A stretch of 64,000 nucleotides of DNA from CBDATA01 sp965202845 (GTDB taxonomy: Bacteria; Acidobacteriota; Vicinamibacteria; Marinacidobacterales; Marinacidobacteraceae). Shown here in pieces: positions 7,521-16,092 of the stretch. The translations under genes were made by a program, and so were the position numbers. The notes below the pieces were generated by a model. It saw nothing but the letters and a program-made list of their open reading frames with translations. It had not been told where the DNA came from and searched no databases. The stretch spans positions 930,001 through 994,000 of the forward strand of contig OZ241856.1 of the NCBI GenBank assembly GCA_965202845.1, written 5' to 3'. Position 1 is the first letter of the stretch, and each line of letters starts with the position of its first letter.

Positions 7521-9143
7521 CTACATCCGGCGCCAGCGGGGGCCGTTTCCGCCGGCGCGGGGCGTCCAGCGCGGCCCCAGCACGTCGGCGGCGCGGCAGT
7601 CCACGCAGTTCGAGGGGTGGACTTCGAGCTTGCCGTCGCGGGATTCGTAGACCCCCGCCGGGCACATCGCCTCCCAGAGCGCCGCCGCCGCTTCCGGAAC
7701 CTCCTGCTCCGGCATCACCAGATGGGAGGGCATGTCTTCGGGCGAGTTGTTTCCTGACCGGAACACGCCGTCCAGCTTGGAGAGGCCGCCGCCGGGCGCC
7801 CTCGCTTCCTCCCCTGCCGGGAGCGGCGCGGCGCGGGGGACCTGGGCGTCGGGAGGCATCCGGATGAGCTTCCGGGGGAGACGTCCGCCGCTCAGGGTGG
7901 CGAGACCGGACACCAGGACGCCGCGCAGGAGCCCGCGGGAAAACGCCGGGCGCATGTTGCGGGTGCGGTGGAGATCGCGCTGGATCGGGCTGTCGCGCAC
8001 CAGGGCGTCGTAGAGCGAAAGCGGCGTCCCGGCGGTCAGGTGGGAGCGGATGGCGTCGGCGGCGAGGACGCCGGAGAGCATCGCGTAGTGGACGCCCTTG
8101 AGCGAGGGCACGTCCACGAACGAGGCGGAGTCGCCCACGAAAAGCGCCCCCGGCGCCGAAAGACGCTCGGGGATGGCGCCGAATCCGCCTTCCGGAATGA
8201 CCTTGGCGCCCCATTCGAGGCACTCGCCCCCCTCGAGGTGCGGCCGCACGAACGGGTGCTCCTTGAGCTCCTGAAGCAGGCGGTGCGCGTTCAGCGCCTC
8301 CGCCGGAGCGTCCAGCCCGACCACCATGCCGATGGCGGAAAGCCCCTCGCCCATCGGGTAGAGGAAGCTGCCGCCGAAAGCCGACGAGGGCAGGGGATGC
8401 CCCATCGTGTGGGTGACCGCGGGAACCGGGTTCTCCGAACGCCAGAGCTCCTTCACCCCCAGGGCGAAGACCTCGGGCGCCGCCGAGCCGATTCCCAGCC
8501 GCTGGCGCACCGCCTGTCCGAGCGGCCCGCGGCCCCCCTCGGCGAGGACGACCACCCGCGCCGCCACCTCGGCGGGCGGCTCCCAGGCGGGGCTCGGACT
8601 CCCGTCCCGGCGGAGTCCGGCGGGGACGGTGCGAAGCCCCGCCACCCGCTCCTTGTCCATCAGCAGCTGGCCGACGGCGAAACCGGGAAACAGCTCGACG
8701 CCGAGCTCCTCGGCGCGTTCGGCGAGCCAGCGAACCATCTCCGAAAGCGAGCCGATCCGCCCGCCCCGGTTCCGCATGGTCGGCGGAGTGGGGAGCGGCA
8801 GCGCCCGGCGCCGGGTCAGGAAGCGGAACCGCTCGCGCCCGACCCGCCCCCGGAAGGGAAGGGCGTCCTCCTCGATGTCGGGAAAGAGCAGGCGGAACCC
8901 CACCGGATGCACCACCGCGCCGGAGAGCGAATGCCCCCCGAACTCGGCGGCCTTCTCGAAGACCCCGATCGAAAGCGGCGCCTTCTCCGAGATCTGCGCC
9001 AGCCGGATGGCGGCGGAGAGGCCGGCGGGGCCGCCCCCGACGATTGCGACGTCGAGCGGGATGGCGTCCGCCCCCGGGGCGGCGTCCGAAAGCAGGCGCT
9101 CCACCGGAAGCGCCGGCTGGAAGTCGGAAAGACGGATGCTCAT
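7521..9143 (-). CDS. Electron transfer flavoprotein-ubiquinone oxidoreductase (ETF-QO)
   Basis: A 540-residue membrane-associated flavoprotein that passes electrons from ETF to quinone, linking acyl-CoA and similar dehydrogenases to respiration. It has the FAD-binding VAIVGGGPAGLSAA near residue 30, the GGHSLSGA region, a GDSASFVDVPSLKGVHYAM segment and the C-terminal Fe-S segment (CPAGVYE and PSNCVDCRAADV). In the family the cluster ligands are one Cys in CPAxVYE and three in NCxxCxxC. Here the last reads CRAA, so the fourth cysteine is an alanine (codon GCC). The start codon overlaps the stop of the aconitase-like gene (ATGA), so the two are translationally coupled. The strained cluster is the main oddity. 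Confidence 0.9.
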   Translation of the reverse strand: MSIRLSDFQPALPVERLLSDAAPGADAIPLDVAIVGGGPAGLSAAIRLAQISEKAPLSIGVFEKAAEFGGHSLSGAVVHPVGFRLLFPDIEEDALPFRGRVGRERFRFLTRRRALPLPTPPTMRNRGGRIGSLSEMVRWLAERAEELGVELFPGFAVGQLLMDKERVAGLRTVPAGLRRDGSPSPAWEPPAEVAARVVVLAEGGRGPLGQAVRQRLGIGSAAPEVFALGVKELWRSENPVPAVTHTMGHPLPSSAFGGSFLYPMGEGLSAIGMVVGLDAPAEALNAHRLLQELKEHPFVRPHLEGGECLEWGAKVIPEGGFGAIPERLSAPGALFVGDSASFVDVPSLKGVHYAMLSGVLAADAIRSHLTAGTPLSLYDALVRDSPIQRDLHRTRNMRPAFSRGLLRGVLVSGLATLSGGRLPRKLIRMPPDAQVPRAAPLPAGEEARAPGGGLSKLDGVFRSGNNSPEDMPSHLVMPEQEVPEAAAALWEAMCPAGVYESRDGKLEVHPSNCVDCRAADVLGPRWTPRAGGNGPRWRRM

Positions 9144-11068
9144 CCGCCGAACCGGTCCGGGTCCCATTCGAGGCCCAGCTCGGAGGGCGGGCCGATGTAG
9201 CCCAGAAGCGCCGACGACGCCACCACCGCCGGGCTGGCGAGCCAGCCCTCGCCGCCCTGCCCCATCCGGTTCTTCCAGTTCCGGTTGAAGGACGCGATGG
9301 CGCGCATCCCCGGCTGGAGCGCGTCCTCGCCCTGGCCGAAGCAGGGGCCGCACCACGAAACCCGGATTTCGCCGCCGACCGAACGGAACACCGAGGCGAT
9401 CGATTCGCCGGCGAGCCGCGAATCGGGGTTCTCGATGCGCCGCCGGACGCCGCCGGAGCCGGGGAAGATCACGAACTTCCGGGCCGCTTCGTCGCGCCCC
9501 CGGTCGCGCGCCGCCCGCACCACCTGCGCCGCCGCCAGCAGATCCTCGTAGCTCCCGTTGGTGCAGGATCCGATGTACGCCCGGTCGAACGGAACCCGCT
9601 CGGCGGCTACCTCGTCCGCCGGTGCCGCGTTGCCGGGCGCCCAGGGCCGGGCGACCAGCGGCTGGATCGCATCGAGCGCCACCACCTCCTCGGCGGCGAA
9701 TGCGGCGGCCGCGCCGGCGGCGGGGGGAGTCCAGGGCAGCTCGGCGAAGCCGTTCTCCCGGTACCAGTCGGCGGTGCGGTCGTCGAAGGGGAAGACCCCG
9801 TTCAGCGCCTCCGCCTCGGCCATCATGTTGCAGATGGTGTTCCGCCAGGTGACCGGGAGCGCGCCGCCCGGATCGGTGAACTCCACCGACATCCCGGCGG
9901 CGGCGCCGTTCCAGTCGGCGATCAGCCGGAGCACGATGTCCTTGCCGGAGGACCAGGGCGGCGGCGTCCCGGTGAGGACCACCCGGCGTCCCGGCGCCGG
10001 GGTGATGGGGACGCCGCCGGTGGCCCAGCCGAAGCCGAGCGCGGTGGAGCCGATCCCGATTCCCAGCGCCCCGTAGGCGCCGTAGGCGCGGCTGTGGCTG
10101 TCGGCGCCGGCGATCACCGCCCCCGGCATCACCAGCCCCTGTTCGGGGAAGTAGAAGTGGAAGATGCCGTCGCCGGGAGTCGCGAACCAGGGCGGCTCCA
10201 GCCCCTCGGCGCGGGCGAACTCCTCGCTGATGGCGGTCTGCTTCCGGTCCGCCTCCCGCCCGGTGAAGACGAAGTGATCGGCGGCGATCGCCGCCTGGCG
10301 CGGGCGGATCGAACCGCCGGCGATCTCCCGGAAGGCGTGGATGGCGAAGGGCGCGGTGCCGTCGGACGCCGGCAGCAGGTCCGCCTGGACCAGGATCGTC
10401 TCGCCGGGGCGCACCGGAGCCTTGGGGTCCACCCGGTGCGCCGCCAGTATCTGTTCGGTGACGCTCATCCGCCGGGCTGCGGCAGGCTCCGGCCAGACCA
10501 CTCGGGGCGCGCGCTCCAGCGAAGCCAGGAACTCGCGGCGTCCGAAGCGGAGGATGCCCCCGTCCCGGCGGAGCGCCTCCTCCCTTGCGGTCAGCGGCTC
10601 GGGCCGGTAGTCGCGTCCCAGCGTCTCGTTGCGGAGCCCGCGGGTCTCCGGATCGAAGGCGAAGCAGTGGCCGTCTTCGGCGTCCGCCGCCGCCTGGGGG
10701 CACTCCAGCACCTCCAGTCCCAGGTTGAGGGCGTTCCGCATGAAGATGCCGCCCGGCGCGGCGCCGACAACCAGCGTCAGGGTGGTTCCGGCGTCCCGCG
10801 CGATGCCGAGCAGCCCCGCCGGACTCATCTCCCGGGAGGAGCCGATCCCGAAGCGGTCGCCGGCGATCACGAAGTTCTGCCCTCCGGCGACCCGTTCGGC
10901 GAAGTCGGGCATCAGGTGGCGGAAGGCGCCCTCCTTCCAGCGACGGTCCAGGTCGTCCAGACTCTCGGAAACGCACCACGCCGACGGGGTGATCTGGTCG
11001 GTGTCGATGGCGTCCTGCTTGCGCCCGGGGTGCGCCGGGTCCCAGAAGATCAGCGCCTCGCCGCGCAC
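9140..11068 (-). CDS. Aconitase/isopropylmalate dehydratase-family fusion (small domain before large)
   Basis: A 642-residue hydro-lyase of the aconitase superfamily. The N-terminal swivel (LeuD/small-subunit-like, about residues 1-160) carries GDRFGIGSSRE; the large-subunit-like part follows with GADSHSRAYGAYG, IGSCTNGSYEDLL and SWCGPCFGQG. Thus all three 4Fe-4S cysteines (SCTNG and CGPC) are present. The order small-then-large is opposite to AcnA and resembles AcnB without its HEAT domain. I placed the start at the GTG at 11066-11068, the first sensible start before the swivel domain; there is no strong Shine-Dalgarno. Overlap with ETF-QO suggests a shared role in organic-acid oxidation, but the substrate cannot be read from the sequence. 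Confidence 0.75.
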   Translation of the reverse strand: MRGEALIFWDPAHPGRKQDAIDTDQITPSAWCVSESLDDLDRRWKEGAFRHLMPDFAERVAGGQNFVIAGDRFGIGSSREMSPAGLLGIARDAGTTLTLVVGAAPGGIFMRNALNLGLEVLECPQAAADAEDGHCFAFDPETRGLRNETLGRDYRPEPLTAREEALRRDGGILRFGRREFLASLERAPRVVWPEPAAARRMSVTEQILAAHRVDPKAPVRPGETILVQADLLPASDGTAPFAIHAFREIAGGSIRPRQAAIAADHFVFTGREADRKQTAISEEFARAEGLEPPWFATPGDGIFHFYFPEQGLVMPGAVIAGADSHSRAYGAYGALGIGIGSTALGFGWATGGVPITPAPGRRVVLTGTPPPWSSGKDIVLRLIADWNGAAAGMSVEFTDPGGALPVTWRNTICNMMAEAEALNGVFPFDDRTADWYRENGFAELPWTPPAAGAAAAFAAEEVVALDAIQPLVARPWAPGNAAPADEVAAERVPFDRAYIGSCTNGSYEDLLAAAQVVRAARDRGRDEAARKFVIFPGSGGVRRRIENPDSRLAGESIASVFRSVGGEIRVSWCGPCFGQGEDALQPGMRAIASFNRNWKNRMGQGGEGWLASPAVVASSALLGYIGPPSELGLEWDPDRFGG

Positions 11069-11164
11069 CGGAGATTTCCGATCCGCCGTCGTCGCATCCC
11101 GGGGCGCCGGGGGCAGGGGGACCCCTTCGTGCCTTCGGACCGGTCGGATGCGCAAACGTCGCCC

Positions 11165-11200
11165 AGTATAGGCGTCATTGGGCGTCCGCCCCCGTAGAAT
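11165..11200. promoter_or_regulatory. Divergent promoter region with two -10-like hexamers
   Basis: This is the space between the minus-strand aconitase-like gene and the plus-strand Lnb-domain gene. TATACT on the minus strand (11170-11165) and TAGAAT on the plus strand (11195-11200) face outwards. The plus-strand hexamer ends 9 bases before the ATG, implying an almost leaderless transcript. I see no convincing -35 element for either. Confidence 0.35.
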
Positions 11201-11209
11201 TCCCCGGCC

Positions 11210-12343
11210 ATGCGTCTCCTCGCGGCCGCGCTCCTGTCCTCCCAGGTCGTCGCCGAACCGCCCGAACCCCTCCTTTCCCGGGAGCCGGCCGAGATCTTCG
11301 TGCTGACGATGGGGCCGGATCACACGGTCCTCTTCCGCGAGTGGGGCCATGCGGCGCTCTGCGTGGACCGCACCTGCTTCAACTACGGGTTCACCGATTT
11401 CAGCCGGCCGGTCGCGCTCACCTGGGAGGTGCTGAACGGGAGGGCGCGCTTCTGGCTGGGGCTCACCACCTACGAGGAGACGCTGGCTTTCTATGCGTCG
11501 CACCGGCGGAGCATCCTCCGTCAGGATCTCGACCTTGAGGACGGGGCGCGGGAGGCGCTTCTCGGCCTGCTGGCGAAGGATCTGGTTCCCGGGGAGTCCG
11601 AGTACACCTACAACCACTTCACCGAGAACTGCACCACCCGCTTGCGGGACTACCTGGACCAGGCGACCGGCGGCGCTCTGTCCCGCCGGGTTTCCGATCT
11701 GCCGGAGCGGTTCCGGGACCGGGCGACCGGCGTTCCGACCTTCCGGTCGCAGATCCGCCGGGGACTCGGCTCGCGGCCCTTTCTGCTCTGGGTCTCCGAC
11801 GTGGGGGTGGGTTCGGCGGCGGACGGGCCGATGACCCCGTTTCAGGCGATGTTCGTCCCCGAGGGGCTGCGGCACGGCCTGGAGCAGGCGCTCGGCGCGG
11901 CGCCGGTCCGCCTGCGGGACGGCAGGGACGGCGACGTCATGGCGCCCGATCCGGGGAGCGGCCCCTATCTGCCGTGGCTCTTCGGGATCGCCGCCCTGCT
12001 TGCGCTCTTGACGTGGAGGCCGCGCGCCCGCCGGCTGGGCCGGGTCGCCACCGGTCTGCTGCTGGGCGTCCTGGGAGCGGCGGGAACCGTGGCGGTTCTG
12101 GTGAGTCCGCTGCCCGAGTTCCACACCAGCGCGCTTCCCCTGGCGCTCCTCCCCACCGACTTCCTGCTGGCGTCGCGCTTCGCGTCCCGCTACGCCCCGC
12201 TGCGGGCGGCGTTCGGCGTCGTCGTGCTGGCGCTGTGTCTGTTCGGCGTCTGGTCGCAGCCGCTCCACTGGACCGCGCTCGCCGCCCTGATCCCGGTCGG
12301 GGCCATCGCCCTGGCCAGCCGAAGCAGGGGATCCGCGGCATGA
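11210..12343 (+). CDS. Lnb N-terminal periplasmic domain (DUF4105) membrane protein
   Basis: 377 residues with a short N-terminal signal peptide, an extracytoplasmic domain to about residue 250 and four hydrophobic stretches at the C-terminus. FREWGHAALCV (about residue 42) and NHFTENCTTRLRDYL (about residue 138) hold the conserved His and Cys of the domain once called DUF4105, which is the periplasmic part of Lnb-type lipoprotein N-acyltransferases. The family therefore suggests a thiol acyltransferase or hydrolase acting at the membrane surface. This protein is shorter than bona fide Lnb, so lipoprotein acylation is only a possibility. Its stop overlaps the start of the UDP-glucose pyrophosphorylase gene (ATGA). 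Confidence 0.7.
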   Translation: MRLLAAALLSSQVVAEPPEPLLSREPAEIFVLTMGPDHTVLFREWGHAALCVDRTCFNYGFTDFSRPVALTWEVLNGRARFWLGLTTYEETLAFYASHRRSILRQDLDLEDGAREALLGLLAKDLVPGESEYTYNHFTENCTTRLRDYLDQATGGALSRRVSDLPERFRDRATGVPTFRSQIRRGLGSRPFLLWVSDVGVGSAADGPMTPFQAMFVPEGLRHGLEQALGAAPVRLRDGRDGDVMAPDPGSGPYLPWLFGIAALLALLTWRPRARRLGRVATGLLLGVLGAAGTVAVLVSPLPEFHTSALPLALLPTDFLLASRFASRYAPLRAAFGVVVLALCLFGVWSQPLHWTALAALIPVGAIALASRSRGSAA

Positions 12344-13674
12344 CCGATCCGATCCGGGACGCCCTCCGCGCCCGGAACATGCCGGCGGCCTTCGTCGCCT
12401 GCTTCGCGCACATGGCGGCGGCGGCGCGCCGCGGGCCGGGTCACGTCCGCGAGTCGGAGATCGAGCCGGTGGAGCGGGTGCCGTCGCTGGATACGGCCGA
12501 TGCGCCGGAAGCCAGCGACCGGGACTGCGCGCGCGCCGTAGCGATCACCCTGAACGGGGGGCTCGGCACCACGATGGGGATGCGGGCGCCGAAGTCGCTG
12601 CTGCTCGCCGGAAACGGCCTCACCTTCCTCGACATCACCCTGCGGCAGGCGGCGGGCGCCGGAGCGCGCCCGCTGCTGATGAACAGCTTCGCCACCGACC
12701 GGGCGGTGCGGGCGGCGGCGCCGGGCACAGTGGCGACCTTCCTCCAGCACGAAGCGCCGAAGTTGCGCCGTTCCGATTTCCTGCCGGTTTCGGACTCCGG
12801 GCATCCCGAGCTCGAATGGTGCCCGCCCGGACACGGCGACGTGTACACCGCGCTGGGGACCAGCGGCTGGCTGGAACGCCTGCGGGACCAGGGATACCGG
12901 TACGCCTTTGTCTCCAATGTGGACAACGTGGGCGGCTATCCGGATCCGGCGATCCTCGCCCGATTTATCGATTCGGGGGCGCCCCTGCTGGTGGAGGTGG
13001 TGCGCCGCGCCGCCGACGACTGGAAGGGAGGGCACCTGGCGCGGCGGCGGAGCGACGGCCGCCTGATCCTGCGCGAGACCGCGCAGTGCCACCCGGAGGA
13101 CGTCCGGTTCTTCCGGGACGCCGACCGTCACCGCTACTTCAACGCCAACAACCTCTGGCTGCGGCTGGACGCGCTCGCTGACCTGCTGGCGGAGCGCGGC
13201 GGATTCCTTCCGCTGCCGACCATCGTGAACCCCAAGACCCTGAACCCCCGGGACCCGGACTCGACGCCGGTGTTCCACCTGGAGCAGGCGGCCGGTTCGG
13301 CGCTTGAAGTCTTCGATGGCGCCATCGCGATGGAGGCGCCGCGCCGCCGCTTCGCGCCGGTGAAGACCACCGAAAACCTGCTGGTGCTCCGCTCCGACAT
13401 CTACCGGATCGGGGAGAACGGGGTGGTGGCGCCGAACCGGGCGCCGCCGCCGGTGCATCTCGACGCCGACCGCTACCGCTTCGTCACCGACCTGGAGGAC
13501 CGCTTCCCCCACGGGCCGCCGTCGCTCATCGACTGCGACCGGCTGGAGGTGCGTGGCGATGTGCGTTTCGGGCGGAATGTGGCGTGCGAGGGCGACGTGC
13601 GGGTGCTGGGGGCGCCGGGGCGCCGGGGGCGGATTCCCGACGACGCCCGCCTGCGGGGGACCGTCCGGGTCTGA
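12340..13674 (+). CDS. UTP-glucose-1-phosphate uridylyltransferase, eukaryotic-type
   Basis: 444 residues. LNGGLGTTMGMRAPKSLL (about residue 69) is the nucleotide-binding signature of the eukaryotic/UGP1-type uridylyltransferase family, not the GalU family, and VSNVDNVGGYPDP and NANNLWL are further family motifs. The product UDP-glucose feeds glycan and envelope polysaccharide synthesis. The C-terminus (ending in a short left-handed-helix-like segment, VRGDVRFGRNVACEGDVRV) fits this family. The start overlaps the upstream stop by four bases. The exact sugar is inferred from the family. Confidence 0.85.
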   Translation: MTDPIRDALRARNMPAAFVACFAHMAAAARRGPGHVRESEIEPVERVPSLDTADAPEASDRDCARAVAITLNGGLGTTMGMRAPKSLLLAGNGLTFLDITLRQAAGAGARPLLMNSFATDRAVRAAAPGTVATFLQHEAPKLRRSDFLPVSDSGHPELEWCPPGHGDVYTALGTSGWLERLRDQGYRYAFVSNVDNVGGYPDPAILARFIDSGAPLLVEVVRRAADDWKGGHLARRRSDGRLILRETAQCHPEDVRFFRDADRHRYFNANNLWLRLDALADLLAERGGFLPLPTIVNPKTLNPRDPDSTPVFHLEQAAGSALEVFDGAIAMEAPRRRFAPVKTTENLLVLRSDIYRIGENGVVAPNRAPPPVHLDADRYRFVTDLEDRFPHGPPSLIDCDRLEVRGDVRFGRNVACEGDVRVLGAPGRRGRIPDDARLRGTVRV

Positions 13675-13679
13675 ATCGC

Positions 13680-13685
13680 TACAAT
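13680..13685 (+). promoter_or_regulatory. TACAAT -10-like hexamer
   Basis: TACAAT lies between the UDP-glucose pyrophosphorylase stop and the TPR gene, ending 11 bases before its ATG. No Shine-Dalgarno is visible there and no -35 match 17 bases upstream. It may give a very short leader. Confidence 0.3.
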
Positions 13686-13696
13686 CCGGCGGCTTC

Positions 13697-14392
13697 ATGC
13701 GACGGGAACAGCGCCGGGAAATCCGCAGCGACGAGCTGATCGCGGGGCTCGGCGCCGCGCTCGACTGGAGCCGGAGCAACCTCCGCACGGTCGGCTGGTC
13801 CGCAGCCGGCGTCCTCGGCCTCGCCGTGTTGATCGGCGGCCTGCTGGCGATGCGGGCCGGCCAGCGGGACGCGCTCCGCACCGAGCTGACGGCGCTCACC
13901 TCCGATCTTCGGGGGACTCCCGGATCGGAGGACGACCCGACCGGGGGCGAAGCCTGCGCCGCGGCGCTTCCTCGGCTGCTTGAAATCGGCGCCGCCGAGG
14001 GAGGATCGCGCGAGGGGAGGACGGCGCGGTACTTCGCCGGGGTCTGCCAGCGCGGCGCGGGTGACCACGCCGCCGCCGCCGCGAGTTTCGATTCGGCGCG
14101 CCGCGGCTCCGACCTGCTCGCGGCGCTCGCCACGTTCGGGTTCGCCGGGGCGCAGCGGAGCGCGGGCGAGGTCGACGAGGCCGCCGCCGCCTACCGCAGC
14201 CTGCTGGGCGACGGGTCCGGCTTCCCGGAGGACGCCGCGCTCTTCGAGCTCGCCACTCTGGAAGAGGAGCGCGGGCGCACCGGGGAGGCGATCCTCCTCT
14301 ACGAGCGGATCGCGAACGAGCACTCCGGCTCCCGGTATCGGGGGATGGCCGATTCCCGGGTCGCGCGGCTGGGCGAATCCCCGGACGAGTGA
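13697..14392 (+). CDS. YfgM-like membrane-anchored TPR protein
   Basis: 231 residues: a short arginine-rich cytoplasmic start, one transmembrane helix (about residues 33-52, VGWSAAGVLGLAVLIGGLL) and a helical-repeat domain outside with tetratricopeptide-like pairs (for example the segments around residues 115-150 and 155-215). The layout matches YfgM/TPR_21 ancillary proteins, which assist folding of secreted proteins near the Sec translocon. Its stop overlaps the GTG start of sppA, linking it to a membrane protease gene. Function is inferred from architecture. Confidence 0.6.
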   Translation: MRREQRREIRSDELIAGLGAALDWSRSNLRTVGWSAAGVLGLAVLIGGLLAMRAGQRDALRTELTALTSDLRGTPGSEDDPTGGEACAAALPRLLEIGAAEGGSREGRTARYFAGVCQRGAGDHAAAAASFDSARRGSDLLAALATFGFAGAQRSAGEVDEAAAAYRSLLGDGSGFPEDAALFELATLEEERGRTGEAILLYERIANEHSGSRYRGMADSRVARLGESPDE

Positions 14393-16092
14393 ACGGGCCT
14401 CCGCCGCCGCCGGGGCGTTCGCGCGCCGGGTGCATGACCCTGCTGCTGCTCTTCCTGGGCGCCCTCGGAATCGCGCTTTTGGCGACCGTCGCCTTCGTCG
14501 CGTTCCTGGCGTTCGGCGACGATGTGCCCGAAGGCGGGGTGCTGGTGCTGGATGTGGGGGCGGACCTGCCGGAGACGCTGCCCCGGTCCGCCCGCTGGTT
14601 CGCTCCGGCGTCCCCGGACTTCCACCAGGCGACCCGCGCCCTGGGGCGCGCCGCCTCGGACGACCGGATTCGCGGCCTCCTGCTGCGGGGCGAGGGCGTC
14701 ACGCTGGGCTGGGGCCGGCTGACCGAGCTGCGGGACGCGGTGGCCGCATTCGCGGCCAGCGGCAAGCCGGTGGTCGCTTCGTTCGAGGCGCCGGGCATCC
14801 GGGACTACCTGCTGGCGACTGCGGCGGACCGCATCGTCCTCCACCCGCGCGGGCGGCTGATGCTCTTCGGAACGCCGGTGGGCGTCCTGTTCTACGGCGA
14901 GCTTCTGGAGAAGGCGGGCGTCGGCGCCCAGTTCGAGGCTATCGGGCCGTTCAAGAACGCTCCCGACGTCTACACCCGCGCCGGGATGACCGACGCCCAC
15001 CGGGAGCAGCTTGCGGTTCTCGCCGGCGATTTCCTGGACCTGGCGGCGGATGCGGTCGCCGGGACGCGCGGACTGCCGCCGGAGCGGGCGCGGGAGCTGC
15101 TGTCCGGCGGGCCGTTTCTGGCGGCGGAAGGCCGGGAGCTCGGGCTGGTGGACGCCCTGGGATACCCGGACCAGGCGGAGGAGGAGTTCGAGGACCCGTA
15201 CTTCCTTTCGCTTCAGGATTACGCAGTTGGCGACGGCGGCTGGGCGCTGCCGCGGATCGCGGTGATTCATGTGGACGGCGCCATCCTCCCGGGGGACAGC
15301 ACGACCGATCCGGTCGCCGGGCGGGTCGCGGGCGCCCGCACGGTGCGCGAAGCCCTGGAGGAGGTCGGCGGGATGGACTCGGTGGAGGCGGTCGTCCTGC
15401 GGATTTCCAGCCCGGGGGGCGCCGACACCGCCGCCGACACGATCTGGCGGGCCGCCGAGCGGGTGCGCGCGGACAAGCCGGTGGTGGCGTCGCTCGGGGA
15501 CGTGGCCGCTTCCGGCGGCTACTGGGTCGCCGCCGCGGCCCGCCATGTGGTCGCCAGTCCGGTCTCGATCACCGGCTCCATCGGCGTCTACGCCGGGAAG
15601 CTCCACCTCGGAGGGCTGTTCGAGAAGGTCGGGATCGGCGCCGAGAGCGTGTTCCCGGAGGGGATTCCGCCCAACAACTGGACGAGCCTCGCCGCGCCGC
15701 TCCGGCCTGCCGAGCGCGAGCGCCTCCGGGAAGGCGTCGCGGACACCTACGCGGTGTTCCTCGAGCGGGTCGCCGCCGCCCGCGGCATGACCCCGGAGCA
15801 GGTGGACGCGGTGGCCCAGGGGCGGGTCTGGTCGGGCAGGCGGGCGTTGGAGATGGGGCTGGTGGACGAACTGGGCGGCCTCGACGCGGCGCTGCGCCAG
15901 GCGCGGATCGAGGCCGGGATTCCGGAGGACGAGGAGATCGGCATCCTGCACCTCCCCGAACCGCCCGGGTTCGCCGAGTCGCTGCTGCGCGATCTGGACG
16001 CGGTGGGTCCCCTGGGGCGGATTCCGCTTCTCGGCGCGCTGCTGCGCGGGGGTTGGTTCGCCCTTTTGCCCTTCGTCCCCGATCCCGCCTGA
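14389..16092 (+). CDS. sppA: Signal peptide peptidase SppA, 67-kDa type
   Basis: 567 residues, a duplicated ClpP-like fold as in E. coli SppA. An N-terminal membrane helix spans about residues 17-43. The first half supplies the general-base lysine, in IGPFKNAPDVY (about residue 189), and the second half supplies the nucleophile serine, in DVAASGGYWVAA (about residue 373). ISSPGG and SITGSIGVYAGK are further family motifs. It degrades signal peptides and membrane-associated fragments. GTG start overlapping the previous stop (GTGA). The double-domain length and both catalytic residues make the call secure. Confidence 0.9.
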   Translation: MNGPPPPPGRSRAGCMTLLLLFLGALGIALLATVAFVAFLAFGDDVPEGGVLVLDVGADLPETLPRSARWFAPASPDFHQATRALGRAASDDRIRGLLLRGEGVTLGWGRLTELRDAVAAFAASGKPVVASFEAPGIRDYLLATAADRIVLHPRGRLMLFGTPVGVLFYGELLEKAGVGAQFEAIGPFKNAPDVYTRAGMTDAHREQLAVLAGDFLDLAADAVAGTRGLPPERARELLSGGPFLAAEGRELGLVDALGYPDQAEEEFEDPYFLSLQDYAVGDGGWALPRIAVIHVDGAILPGDSTTDPVAGRVAGARTVREALEEVGGMDSVEAVVLRISSPGGADTAADTIWRAAERVRADKPVVASLGDVAASGGYWVAAAARHVVASPVSITGSIGVYAGKLHLGGLFEKVGIGAESVFPEGIPPNNWTSLAAPLRPAERERLREGVADTYAVFLERVAAARGMTPEQVDAVAQGRVWSGRRALEMGLVDELGGLDAALRQARIEAGIPEDEEIGILHLPEPPGFAESLLRDLDAVGPLGRIPLLGALLRGGWFALLPFVPDPA

